Of a stretch of 35,110 nt of DNA, positions 26,139 through 33,782 are shown piece by piece. The translations under genes were made by a program, and so were the position numbers. The DNA comes from Pokkaliibacter plantistimulans (GTDB lineage: Bacteria; Pseudomonadota; Gammaproteobacteria; Pseudomonadales; Balneatricaceae). Each line of letters opens with the position of its first letter. The stretch's first letter is position 1. The DNA lies in NCBI RefSeq assembly GCF_003194385.1, contig NZ_LAPT01000129.1:1-35110 (forward strand). The letters are read 5' to 3'. The notes beneath the pieces were generated by a model. That model saw nothing but the letters and a program-made list of their open reading frames with translations, had not been told where the DNA came from and ran no database searches.

Positions 26139-26167
26139 TTGACACCACCTCACCACATTTTTAGTAT
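26139..26167 (+). promoter_or_regulatory. sigma-70 promoter of the three-gene operon
   Basis: TTGACA (26139-26144), a 17-bp spacer and TAGTAT (26162-26167). This would give a leader of about 40 nt before the ATG at 26212, which has AAGGAAAG as ribosome site. Confidence 0.65.
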
Positions 26168-26211
26168 CTTTGGCCGTACAAAGGACTAATTAATCTAAGG
26201 AAAGATTTAAG

Positions 26212-26862
26212 ATGTCAAACAACGATATAGCTTCACGCCATTACAATATTGAGAGTTTTAAATTAGAGCCTGTTGTAGCCTTAGCAAAACTGATTAAGTT
26301 TGACTCTCACATACCCTTTATAAGAGCAAATCGAGAAAGCGTTCTTCCAATACTCACCGGAATTGTTCTCTATAGGCAACTGAATAGAAACTCTCAAAGC
26401 AGTGTCCTTGAACAAGCGCAGGCACTCGGTAATAGAGAGTTCTTTGGAAAAGTATCAAATCTGATCGCACAAAATATTGCACAGCCATACTGGAATCCAT
26501 GGTGTTTATCAGACACTGAACTACGCTCATTTTTTGAAACCAACAAGTCAGTGGCTGATTTTCTCAGCACATGGTTTATAACGATAGATACACCTAAAGA
26601 TGCAGCATCAATTGCAGGCGCCATTTACTTAGTGTCTCAAAAAGGCGTTACGGGATATCTAAAAGAAGCTGTCAGCAACCCTGCGGTTGACGCCTTATTC
26701 AAAAAAATTTCTTCTAACGCCTTAAGGCAAACAGCTTCTAAAGGTTTTTTTGTTGCGATTATGATTGCAAGCGTCATGAAAAAGTTCTCAGAATCTGACG
26801 CAGAGGCAGCGAAAAAAGAGCTTCTTGCCCGTGGACTATTAACTGCGGATGACCTTGGCTAA
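26212..26862 (+). CDS. hypothetical protein, first gene of AT-rich operon
   Basis: A 216-aa protein that I do not recognise. No signal peptide. Largely helical by eye, with short hydrophobic stretches at about 129-140 and 179-188 (GFFVAIMIASVM) that are too weak to call membrane helices with confidence. The C-terminus is charged and ends AKKELLARGLLTADDLG. Codon use is AT-rich compared with flanking genes (many ATA, AAA, TTA), suggesting acquisition by transfer. The stop TAA shares its last base with the next ATG (TAATG), so translation is coupled to the small membrane protein. Confidence 0.8.
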   Translation: MSNNDIASRHYNIESFKLEPVVALAKLIKFDSHIPFIRANRESVLPILTGIVLYRQLNRNSQSSVLEQAQALGNREFFGKVSNLIAQNIAQPYWNPWCLSDTELRSFFETNKSVADFLSTWFITIDTPKDAASIAGAIYLVSQKGVTGYLKEAVSNPAVDALFKKISSNALRQTASKGFFVAIMIASVMKKFSESDAEAAKKELLARGLLTADDLG

Positions 26863-27176
26863 TGCTCACTTACTTTCTGTTTATTATTGGCCTTTTTTTA
26901 TTATACGCATCTAGTCGACTCTACTTTTCAGAGCCATTAGGCCAATCAAAAAAACTGCTACCATTATTGGTAGCGGTTTTTATTCCTAGCATTTCCGGCG
27001 CAGCCATAATACTAAACAACTTCTCTTTAAGAGAAATAAACACAAATCTGCAAGACTATAACGCCCTACTAATAGCCTTACTAAACATATCTATTATTTC
27101 AATAATTCACATCGCCATTCAGAAAAGAAACCATTCCTCCACAAAAAAAATCCAGTCACGCGAAGACAGTCAGTAA
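26862..27176 (+). CDS. small membrane protein, second gene of AT-rich operon
   Basis: A 104-aa protein with TM segments at about 4-20 (YFLFIIGLFLLYASSRL), 32-51 (LLPLLVAVFIPSISGAAIIL) and 68-86 (LLIALLNISIISIIHIAIQ), and a basic hydrophilic tail. No Shine-Dalgarno is evident; the start overlaps the previous stop (TAATG), consistent with coupled translation. No family recognised. The base composition is the most AT-rich of the operon. Confidence 0.75.
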   Translation: MLTYFLFIIGLFLLYASSRLYFSEPLGQSKKLLPLLVAVFIPSISGAAIILNNFSLREINTNLQDYNALLIALLNISIISIIHIAIQKRNHSSTKKIQSREDSQ

Positions 27177-27730
27177 TGCTTGGGAAGTTCAAATATATTT
27201 TTATAGTTTTTGCCCTTTCAGCCTCTGCAGAGGCAGCAAGCCTTGCGTGCGTTTCCACAAATAAAAGTGTGAACTTTACACAATCCCTCTTTCAACAAAG
27301 TACTGCTTACCAGTCAGAATTCTCTGATACAGAGCTGTACTGGTCACTTACTGTCGTAGGCACACCTCTTCCAACCCACTCAACACCGCTATTACAGGAT
27401 GCCACCACCAGTGACTCGAATACGCAGCTTAGCCAGAAGGCGTTCAGCAACTGGCTGGCAGCAGCCGAGAAAGCGCAATTGATAGAAAAGGTCGAATCAA
27501 GCACATCAATCCCGTTTCACCAGTCGCATATCCATCTGGCACATACATCCGCGCTGAATGGCACAGCCCATGCGCTACATGGTCTCTATGCCGAGCGAGT
27601 AAAAAACTATGCGGTTGTCTACCAACTGCTGGCTACGCCGATGACAGAGACGATGCCAGCTGATGCGATGGCGAATGCACAGACAATGATGGAAACCATC
27701 ATCAATAGCTGTTCAGTGATTGCCCCCTGA
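27176..27730 (+). CDS. exported hypothetical protein, third gene of AT-rich operon
   Basis: A 184-aa protein with signal peptide MLGKFKYIFIVFALSASAEA. The mature part has two Cys (about 25 and 179) that could form a disulfide. It is rich in Ser, Thr, Ala and Gln, and has a His-rich patch (FHQSHIHLAHTSALNG) near 120. No family recognised. The start overlaps the upstream stop as TAATG, the second such junction in a row. The 3' half is closer to the chromosomal base composition than the first two genes. Its 3' end lies in an inverted repeat shared with the convergent fabF-like gene. Confidence 0.75.
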   Translation: MLGKFKYIFIVFALSASAEAASLACVSTNKSVNFTQSLFQQSTAYQSEFSDTELYWSLTVVGTPLPTHSTPLLQDATTSDSNTQLSQKAFSNWLAAAEKAQLIEKVESSTSIPFHQSHIHLAHTSALNGTAHALHGLYAERVKNYAVVYQLLATPMTETMPADAMANAQTMMETIINSCSVIAP

Positions 27731-27737
27731 ACAGCTA
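27706..27737. terminator. candidate shared terminator hairpin
   Basis: Perfect 11-bp arms (27706-27716 and 27727-27737) with a 10-nt loop, overlapping the stop codon of the third operon gene and just beyond the convergent ketosynthase gene. No T-run, so termination is only likely. Confidence 0.45.
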
Positions 27738-27749
27738 CGCCAGATTAAA

Positions 27750-29018
27750 TCACCCACCATAGCGCCGGAACAGCACACTGGCATTAACCCCACCAAAGCC
27801 GAAGCCATTGGATAGCGCGTACTCGATAGCCATGGGCCGGGCCTGGTCGCGTACCAGATCAATGCCCCGGGCGGCTTCGTCCGGCTGCTGCAGGTTGAGC
27901 GTGGCTGGAGCGATCTGATCGCGGATGGCCAGCGCCGTGAATATTGCTTCGATCCCTCCGGCAGCACCGAGCAGATGGCCTGTGGCAGACTTGGTGGATG
28001 TAACAGCCACCTGTGATGACTCGCCAAACAGGGCGCGAATGGCTGCCAGCTCGCCCTTGTCACCTACCTGTGTAGAGGTGGCATGAGCGTTCAGATGCTG
28101 CACCGCCGAAGCCTCAATGCCCGCCTGCCGTAACGCCAGCGCCATGGCACGGCGCGCCCCATTGCCGTCTTCCGGCCCGGCCGTCAGGTGATAGGCATCG
28201 GCACTGGTGCCATAGCCCACCAGCTCGACGATGGGCGTCGCACCACGCTGCAGCGCATGTTGCAGCTCTTCAATCACCAGCACGCCTGCCCCTTCGCCCA
28301 TGACAAAGCCATCGCGGGCCTGATCAAAGGGACGGGAAGCCTGCTCCGGGCTGTCACTGAAGCCTGTCGACAGCGCCCGCGCAGCGGCAAACCCGGCCAG
28401 ACTGACCCGATCAATGGAGGCTTCGGCACCACCACAGACGGCAATATCCGCCTCACCGGCGTGAATCATTCTGGCGGCATCACCGATTGCCTGAACACCC
28501 GCGGCACAGGCCGTGACCGGCGCACCCAGCGGCCCCTTGAAGCCATGCATAATGGAAATATGACCGGCTGCCAGATTGACCAGAAAGCTGGGAATGGTGA
28601 AGGGCGACAGCCGTCGTGGGCCACGACCATCGGTGGTGCGTACCGCATCGGCGATGGCACCGAAGCCACCGATGCCGGAGGCAATCACTGTGGCGGTACG
28701 CTCCTGTTGTTGCGCCGTGCTGGCTACCCAGCCCGCCTGCTGCAGCGCCTGTCTGGCAGCGGCGATGGCGAACAGGATAAAGCGGTCCATCTTTTTCTGT
28801 TCCTTGCCGGGCACCCAGTCGTCGGCATCAAATCCACCCTCGGCATCGTCTGCTTTGGCTGGCACCCTGCCGCCCACCTTGGCGGCAATATCTTCGGTAA
28901 TGGCGTCGGGCAACAGCGCGATGCCGGACCTGCCCGCCAGCAGCCGCTGCCAGACCGTCTCCACTCCGCAGCCCAACGGGCTGACCATACCCATGCCGGT
29001 CACCACAATACGTTTCAT
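27750..29018 (-). CDS. beta-ketoacyl-ACP synthase II (FabF-like)
   Basis: A 422-aa condensing enzyme from the ATG at 29018 (MKRIVVTGMGMVSPLG), with AGAGGA upstream. The longer ORF start at 29051 lacks a site. The catalytic triad is Cys171 (TACAAGVQAIG), His312 (LNAHATSTQVGD) and His348 (KSATGHLLGAAGG). It elongates acyl-ACP with malonyl-ACP. It is isolated from acpP, fabG and fabD, so it is probably a paralogue rather than the main FabF. The nearest genes in its direction are lpd and, divergently, a TetR gene. Confidence 0.92.
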   Translation of the reverse strand: MKRIVVTGMGMVSPLGCGVETVWQRLLAGRSGIALLPDAITEDIAAKVGGRVPAKADDAEGGFDADDWVPGKEQKKMDRFILFAIAAARQALQQAGWVASTAQQQERTATVIASGIGGFGAIADAVRTTDGRGPRRLSPFTIPSFLVNLAAGHISIMHGFKGPLGAPVTACAAGVQAIGDAARMIHAGEADIAVCGGAEASIDRVSLAGFAAARALSTGFSDSPEQASRPFDQARDGFVMGEGAGVLVIEELQHALQRGATPIVELVGYGTSADAYHLTAGPEDGNGARRAMALALRQAGIEASAVQHLNAHATSTQVGDKGELAAIRALFGESSQVAVTSTKSATGHLLGAAGGIEAIFTALAIRDQIAPATLNLQQPDEAARGIDLVRDQARPMAIEYALSNGFGFGGVNASVLFRRYGG

Positions 29019-29353
29019 TCTGGTTGTCCTCTCACACCTGAAAATATTCACCTACTGAAGATCAATGCGCCTCGCGAACGGCCATGGCTGCAGTTCACTG
29101 CTAAAGTCCATGGGCGGCTATCGGGCAGCGTTCAGCTGTTCTGCCAGACGCTCGAAATGCAGATCGGTGCGGCAAGCACCATCACCCGTTTGCGCCCACT
29201 TTCCTTACCGCTGTTGTCAGATTGCCAGCCACAGGATCCGTTGCACTGGGAGGAGGGGTGACTACCTGGTTCATGGTCAACCTCTTTAAATTAAGATCGA
29301 CCTGCTAAAGATGACAGCACGGCACCCTCTGTACGAGCAGTGCCGGGTGTTCG
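29019..29353. other. intergenic region upstream of the fabF-like gene
   Basis: 335 bp between lpd and the ketosynthase gene. It holds a possible 30-codon leader ORF (29182-29274, minus strand) and a small imperfect hairpin near 29320-29345, just after the lpd stop. Nothing else is clear. Confidence 0.4.
29182..29274 (-). CDS. possible 30-aa small ORF or leader peptide
   Basis: ATG at 29274 with a strong AGAGGT Shine-Dalgarno 5 bases upstream, encoding MNQVVTPPPSATDPVAGN and 12 more residues before TGA. It precedes the fabF-like gene by about 160 bp on the same strand. Length and composition give no function, and it could be chance; the ribosome site is its main support. Confidence 0.3.
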   Translation of the reverse strand: MNQVVTPPPSATDPVAGNLTTAVRKVGANG

Positions 29354-30784
29354 TTACTTCGCGGTTTTCTTGGCTCTGGGATTGGGCAGATCGGTAATGG
29401 TGCCCACGGCCAGTTCCGCCGCCAGCCCCACCGATTCGCTCAGAGTCGGATGGGCATGAATGGTCAGGGCAATATCATCCACCGTGGCACCGAACTCGAT
29501 GGCCAGGGTCAGTTCGGCCAGCAGTTCACCGGCATTGATGCCCACCAGACCGGCGCCCAGCAGTCTGCCGGTGGCCTCGTCATAGATCAGCTTGGTTTTA
29601 CCATCGACGCGATCCGCACCGATGGCACGGCCATTGAACTTCCACGGGAAGGCCGCGACCTGATAAGCCAGCCCCTGTTGTCTGGCCTGCTTTTCGGTCA
29701 GCCCGACCCAGGCGATTTCCGGGTTGGTATAGGCAATAGACGGAATCACCAGCGCATCAAAACTCTGCCGGTGGCCCGCCGCGACCTCAGCCGCCACATG
29801 GCCTTCATGGGTGGCCTTGTGGGCCAGCATCGGCTCACCGGCGATATCGCCAATAGCGAAGATGTGCGGCTGGCTGGTCTGCATCTGTTTGCTGACCGGA
29901 ATAAAGCCACGCTCATCCACCTTGACGCCAGCCTTGTCAGCATCCAGCAGCAGGCCGTTAGGGCGCCGCCCCACTGCCACCAGAATGGCATCAAAATCCT
30001 GCTGAGCAGGCTGGCCTTTGGCGTCTTCCAGCGTAACGCCCAGCGCATCGGCACGCGCCTCAACAGCCGTCACCCTGGTGCTCAGCAGTACCGTGAGATA
30101 GTCCTTATTACTGCGCTGGAAAATATCGATCAGATCCTTGTCAGCCGCCGGCACCAGCTGCGGTGAGGCTTCCACTACCGTGACCTGACTACCGAGCGAC
30201 TGGTATACCGTGCCCAGCTCAAGGCCGATGATACCGCCGCCGATCACCAGCAGACGCGGCGGTATGCTGCGCAACTCCAGTGCCGCAGTGGAATCCCATA
30301 CCCGCGCATCATCATGGGGAATAAAGGGCAGCTGCACACTGCGCGAGCCTGCAGCGATGATGGCCTGCTCAAACTGCAACAGCTGCACGCCATCTTCCTG
30401 CTCGATGAGCAACTGATGACTGCCGCTGAAGCGTGCATAACCCTGCAGCACCCGCACCTTGCGCTCTTTGGCCATGGCCGACACACCACCGGAGAGTTTG
30501 TCGACGCTGCTTTGCTTGAAGGCGCGCACCTTGTCCAGATCCACCCCGTTATCACTGAAGCTCAAGCCGACATGAGCCGCCGTGCTGACTTCCCGCCGAA
30601 TCTGCGCCACATGCAGCAGGGCTTTGGACGGAATGCAGCCGACATTGAGACAGACACCACCCAGTTCGCTGTAACGCTCGATGAGCGTCACCTCCATCCC
30701 CAGATCAGCAGCGCGGAATGCCGCCGAATAGCCGCCGGGGCCAGAGCCGATAACGACCAGTTGGGTCTGTAGAGTCGGTTTCAT
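29354..30784 (-). CDS. lpd: dihydrolipoyl dehydrogenase (E3)
   Basis: A 476-aa pyridine nucleotide-disulfide oxidoreductase that reoxidises dihydrolipoamide with NAD. The start at 30784 has AGGAGG 6 bases upstream and gives MKPTLQTQLVVIGSGPGGYS. The FAD motif is at 11-19, redox-active Cys45 and Cys50 (GGVCLNVGCIPSK), the NAD motif at VIGGGIIGLELG, and the C-terminal base His445 in HAHPTLSE. No E1/E2 genes are adjacent, so it serves complexes encoded elsewhere or is a second copy. Divergent from a TetR gene with a palindromic operator between them. Confidence 0.93.
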   Translation of the reverse strand: MKPTLQTQLVVIGSGPGGYSAAFRAADLGMEVTLIERYSELGGVCLNVGCIPSKALLHVAQIRREVSTAAHVGLSFSDNGVDLDKVRAFKQSSVDKLSGGVSAMAKERKVRVLQGYARFSGSHQLLIEQEDGVQLLQFEQAIIAAGSRSVQLPFIPHDDARVWDSTAALELRSIPPRLLVIGGGIIGLELGTVYQSLGSQVTVVEASPQLVPAADKDLIDIFQRSNKDYLTVLLSTRVTAVEARADALGVTLEDAKGQPAQQDFDAILVAVGRRPNGLLLDADKAGVKVDERGFIPVSKQMQTSQPHIFAIGDIAGEPMLAHKATHEGHVAAEVAAGHRQSFDALVIPSIAYTNPEIAWVGLTEKQARQQGLAYQVAAFPWKFNGRAIGADRVDGKTKLIYDEATGRLLGAGLVGINAGELLAELTLAIEFGATVDDIALTIHAHPTLSESVGLAAELAVGTITDLPNPRAKKTAK

Positions 30785-30867
30785 GTAAAGCCTCCTGTGG
30801 ATTGCACGGATGGCAGCAAGCAACGCTTAACAGCCGGTTTGGAATGTAATCATCATAGGTGCCATCA

Positions 30868-30889
30868 AAATATGTTAAAGAACATATTT
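30868..30889. promoter_or_regulatory. palindromic operator between lpd and TetR gene
   Basis: AAATATGTT and AACATATTT form perfect 9-bp arms around a 4-bp spacer, 67 bp upstream of the TetR start at 30956 and 84 bp upstream of lpd. Typical of a TetR autoregulatory operator; it could control both genes. Confidence 0.65.
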
Positions 30890-30955
30890 AACCTTCCCCT
30901 CAGCCTCTATACTTGGCCAGTGACGGCAGACGATCAGTACAGAGAGAGCCACCCC

Positions 30956-31603
30956 ATGCCCTACGCCCCCGCCCACAAGCAGCAGTCTCGCGAGCGTATC
31001 GTCCGCGCCGCGGCCGAACTCTTTGCCACCAAAGGCTTTGATGCCGTTTCCATCGATCAGGTGATGGAAGCCGCCGGCCTCACCCGTGGTGCCTTCTACG
31101 CCCACTTCCGCTCCAAGCAGGAGCTGTATCGCGAGTCCATCATTGCCGCCAGCCGCCACAGTGCGGTCAACAAGGTGCTGGAAAACCTCCGCGATCCGGC
31201 GCAAACCACCCGTCAGGTGATCCGCAGTTATCTCAGTGACGAGCACCTGGCGCTGCAGTTCTTCCCCTGCCCCATGGCCTTTCTTTCCACCGACATTGCC
31301 AACCGGGACAAGGGCGTGCGCGATGCCTACACCCGGGTGTTTCACGGCCTGAGCAATGTGATCGAAGCCGGTCTGGAGCCGGTGGAGGAACGCCTGAGTG
31401 GTGATGTGAACAGCCGCCAGCAACGCTCACTGGCGATTACCGCGCTGATGGTAGGCGGCATGGCCATTGCCCGTGCGCTGACCGATGAAGACAGCAAGAA
31501 TGCCCTGCTCAGGGCCTGTATGGAGACAGCCATGCAGCTGCAGGAAGGGGGACTGAACGAGCAGATGCTGGCGCAACTGAGTGACAGCAGCGCCGAGGGC
31601 TGA
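30956..31603 (+). CDS. TetR/AcrR family transcriptional regulator
   Basis: A 215-aa protein from the ATG at 30956, preceded by GAGAGAG. The in-frame extension to 30797 covers the promoter and operator and is unlikely to be translated. The HTH is at about 11-57 (IVRAAAELFATKGFDAVSID, then GLTRGAFYAHFRSKQELYRE). The C-terminal part has PCPMAFLSTDIANRDKGVRD, the same subgroup feature as the TetR at 25464. Divergent from lpd. The 9-bp-arm palindrome upstream is its likely binding site. Ligand unknown. Confidence 0.87.
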   Translation: MPYAPAHKQQSRERIVRAAAELFATKGFDAVSIDQVMEAAGLTRGAFYAHFRSKQELYRESIIAASRHSAVNKVLENLRDPAQTTRQVIRSYLSDEHLALQFFPCPMAFLSTDIANRDKGVRDAYTRVFHGLSNVIEAGLEPVEERLSGDVNSRQQRSLAITALMVGGMAIARALTDEDSKNALLRACMETAMQLQEGGLNEQMLAQLSDSSAEG

Positions 31604-31630
31604 GGGCGCAGTCAGATATGCAGAGACAGA

Positions 31631-31660
31631 TTAGCCGGGTAACGGCAGCTACCCGGCTAA
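31631..31660. terminator. candidate terminator hairpin
   Basis: Perfect 11-bp arms (31631-31641 and 31650-31660) with an 8-nt loop between the convergent TetR and aminotransferase genes. No T-run on either side. Confidence 0.5.
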
Positions 31661-31692
31661 GCAACGGCAGACCTCAAAGTGTAAACAAACGC

Positions 31693-32907
31693 TTACTGGC
31701 TGAGGCTTGCCAGCGTGTCGCGAATCCGCCCCAGCGCCACTTCCAGATTGGCTCTCGACGTGGCAAAGCTCAGACGAATATAGCCATCAATACCAAAGGC
31801 TGAGCCGGGCACCGTGGCCACCTTACCCTCTTCCAGCAGATAGCGGACCAGCTCAGTATCCGTGCTGATCAGCTGGCCCTGCGGAGTGCGTTTGCCCAGA
31901 TAGGCAGCACAGTTGGGGAAGGCATAGAACGCGCCATCCGGTACGGCCAGTGTCAGCCCGCTGATGCTTTGCAGGGCACGCACCACCAGCTCACCCCGGG
32001 CGCGGTACTCTGCTGTGGCCTCACGCACAAAATCCTGCGGACCCTGCAACGCGGCCAGTGCAGCGGCCTGAGAGATAGCCGACGGGCAGCCGGTACTCTG
32101 TGACTGCAGCTTGTTCAGCGCCATGATCAACTCCTGCGGGCCAGCGGCGTAGCCCAGCCGCCAGCCGGTCATGGCGTAGGCTTTGGATACACCGTTAAGC
32201 ACCATGGTGCGCTCTTTCAGCGCCGGGCAAGCCTGCACAAAGGACACAAACGGCGTATTGCCCAATGCGATGTGCTCATAGATTTCATCGGACAGAATCA
32301 GCACGTCAGGATGCCGCAACAGCACCTCACCCAGCGCGGCGAATTCCTCACGGGTGTAGATCATGCCGGTGGGATTGCAGGGGGAGTTGAACATGACCCA
32401 GCGGGTGCGCTCCGTAAAAGCAGCCTGCAACTGCTGCGGCGTCAGCTTGAAACCCTGCTGCTCGGGGCAGTTGATCACGACTGGCACACCGCCATTGAGG
32501 CGCACGATATCGGCATAAGACACCCAGTAAGGCGCCGGAATGATGACCTCATCACCCTGCTCCAGCGTCGCAGCGAAGGCATTGAACAGCAGCTGCTTGG
32601 CGCCATTGCCGATACTGATCTGCTGCGCGCTGTAGGCGAGATCATTCTCCCGTCTGAACTTGTCAGCGACCGCCTGACGCAGCGCTTCGGTACCTGCAGG
32701 CGCGGTATAGCGAGTCTGCCCGGCCAGCATGGCCTGATACGCGGCTTCGACAATATGGGCAGGCGTATTGAAGTCTGGCTCGCCAATACTCAGGTCAATA
32801 ACGGGTTCACCGCGGGCTACCATTTCCTTCGCAATGGCAGAGATGGTCAGGCTGGATGAACTCTGGATACTCTTCACCCTTTCACTTTGTATTTTCACTG
32901 AATTCAC
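31693..32907 (-). CDS. class I PLP-dependent aminotransferase (aspartate aminotransferase type)
   Basis: A 404-aa fold-type I aminotransferase. PLP Lys242 lies in LNGVSKAYAMTGWRLGY. Also present are Asn178 (NSPCNPTG), Asp207 and Tyr210 (SDEIYEH), and the substrate-carboxylate Arg in GYIRLSFATS near the C-terminus. The sequence resembles the bacterial AspAT subgroup (Ib). The start is uncertain: GTG codons at 32907 and 32898 both precede RVKSIQSSSSL, and neither has a strong ribosome site. It interconverts aspartate or a related amino acid with its 2-oxo acid. Stand-alone gene. Confidence 0.9.
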   Translation of the reverse strand: MNSVKIQSERVKSIQSSSSLTISAIAKEMVARGEPVIDLSIGEPDFNTPAHIVEAAYQAMLAGQTRYTAPAGTEALRQAVADKFRRENDLAYSAQQISIGNGAKQLLFNAFAATLEQGDEVIIPAPYWVSYADIVRLNGGVPVVINCPEQQGFKLTPQQLQAAFTERTRWVMFNSPCNPTGMIYTREEFAALGEVLLRHPDVLILSDEIYEHIALGNTPFVSFVQACPALKERTMVLNGVSKAYAMTGWRLGYAAGPQELIMALNKLQSQSTGCPSAISQAAALAALQGPQDFVREATAEYRARGELVVRALQSISGLTLAVPDGAFYAFPNCAAYLGKRTPQGQLISTDTELVRYLLEEGKVATVPGSAFGIDGYIRLSFATSRANLEVALGRIRDTLASLSQ

Positions 32908-33486
32908 CCAGCAATAATGGTTATGACTCTTTATTTAAGGAATAGAGAACGCCCAGCATTTATCAAATAAATGACGGCACGCTGCTGTTGAAATAAACAG
33001 GTATTGAATGGAATAACGGCCTTTATCGCGCTGTTATGGCAGATAACGACGGCGCTCACGGCAAGCATGGATAGCACTCAGCGCTATAGGCAGAGCGGAT
33101 AGAAGGGCTTAATGCGTCCTCCCGGCGGGTAGTGGGTTCACCCGGCCAGAGAGCAGCTGTCCGCCCAAGCCGACAGTATCAGCGCCTGCTGAAACGGACT
33201 CAAACGAAGATTTGGCAAGACATCATTCCGGCATGGAATTTTGCTTGTTATGGGGTGGTGATGGCATTTTAGACTTGAACAAATTTAGTAAAAAATAATA
33301 TTTATCAATGATTTATACATACATTACATAGCGGCCATCCTATAAAACCTGTGCCTAAAAAGCACTGCATGCTGATAGATGAATCGGAAAAACCTATTGA
33401 GTGACGCCTAGTTCTCGAAGAATGCTCCATCTCTACCTGCAAACTTTAGTGCAAAAATAAGAAACTCTGCCAAAATTTAGCTCACT
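32908..33486. other. gene-free transition into the AT-rich right end
   Basis: About 580 bp with no supportable gene. GC-rich up to roughly 33240 and AT-rich after that, so the boundary of a transferred segment may lie here. No tRNA or clear attachment repeat was seen. Confidence 0.45.
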
Positions 33487-33700
33487 TCATTTAGCACTCC
33501 TAGGTTTAAATAAAGCAGGAAGTGGCATATATTTTTCACCTAGGCATACTTCTTCTTTATCCATTACGCCAAGCACTACATCGGAGCTTGCAGCCCTAAT
33601 TTTAATATTTTTACTAAAACACGCATTGGAGTTCTAGTAGGTGATTACAGCGAAGAGCATTAATAGCAGCTATTAAGCTTCTCAAATTTACGCCAACCAT
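33487..33700 (-). pseudogene. frameshifted small ORF remnant
   Basis: Reading the minus strand, the ATG at 33700 opens MVGVNLRSLIAAINALRCNH and continues LLELQCVF before a TAG at 33614-33616. From the same point a shifted frame continues SKNIKIRAASSDVVLGVMDK, then EEVCLGEKYMPLPALFKPRSAK, to TGA at 33487-33489. The junction sits on a short T-run. Together they would encode about 70 residues of protein-like sequence. No ribosome site is evident at 33700. No family recognised; a decayed fragment of a larger gene or a sequencing slip are the likely explanations. Confidence 0.4.
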
Positions 33701-33782
33701 GAGTAGTATATTAGGGACAAACTGCTAAGCGACTTTCTTCTTAGCGAAGCATCATGTAGTCGAATTAAAGGAAAAAATACAA

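Noticed and set aside
28188-29261. 357-codon plus-strand ORF opposite the fabF-like gene and its upstream gap
   Set aside because: It mirrors the real ketosynthase gene, which has all catalytic residues; the tail in the gap has no ribosome site or recognisable domain.
30844-30856. ATGTAATCATCAT near lpd, considered a sixth copy of the acyl-cluster motif
   Set aside because: It is one base shorter and lacks the GATC centre; the nearby 9-bp-arm palindrome is the better operator.
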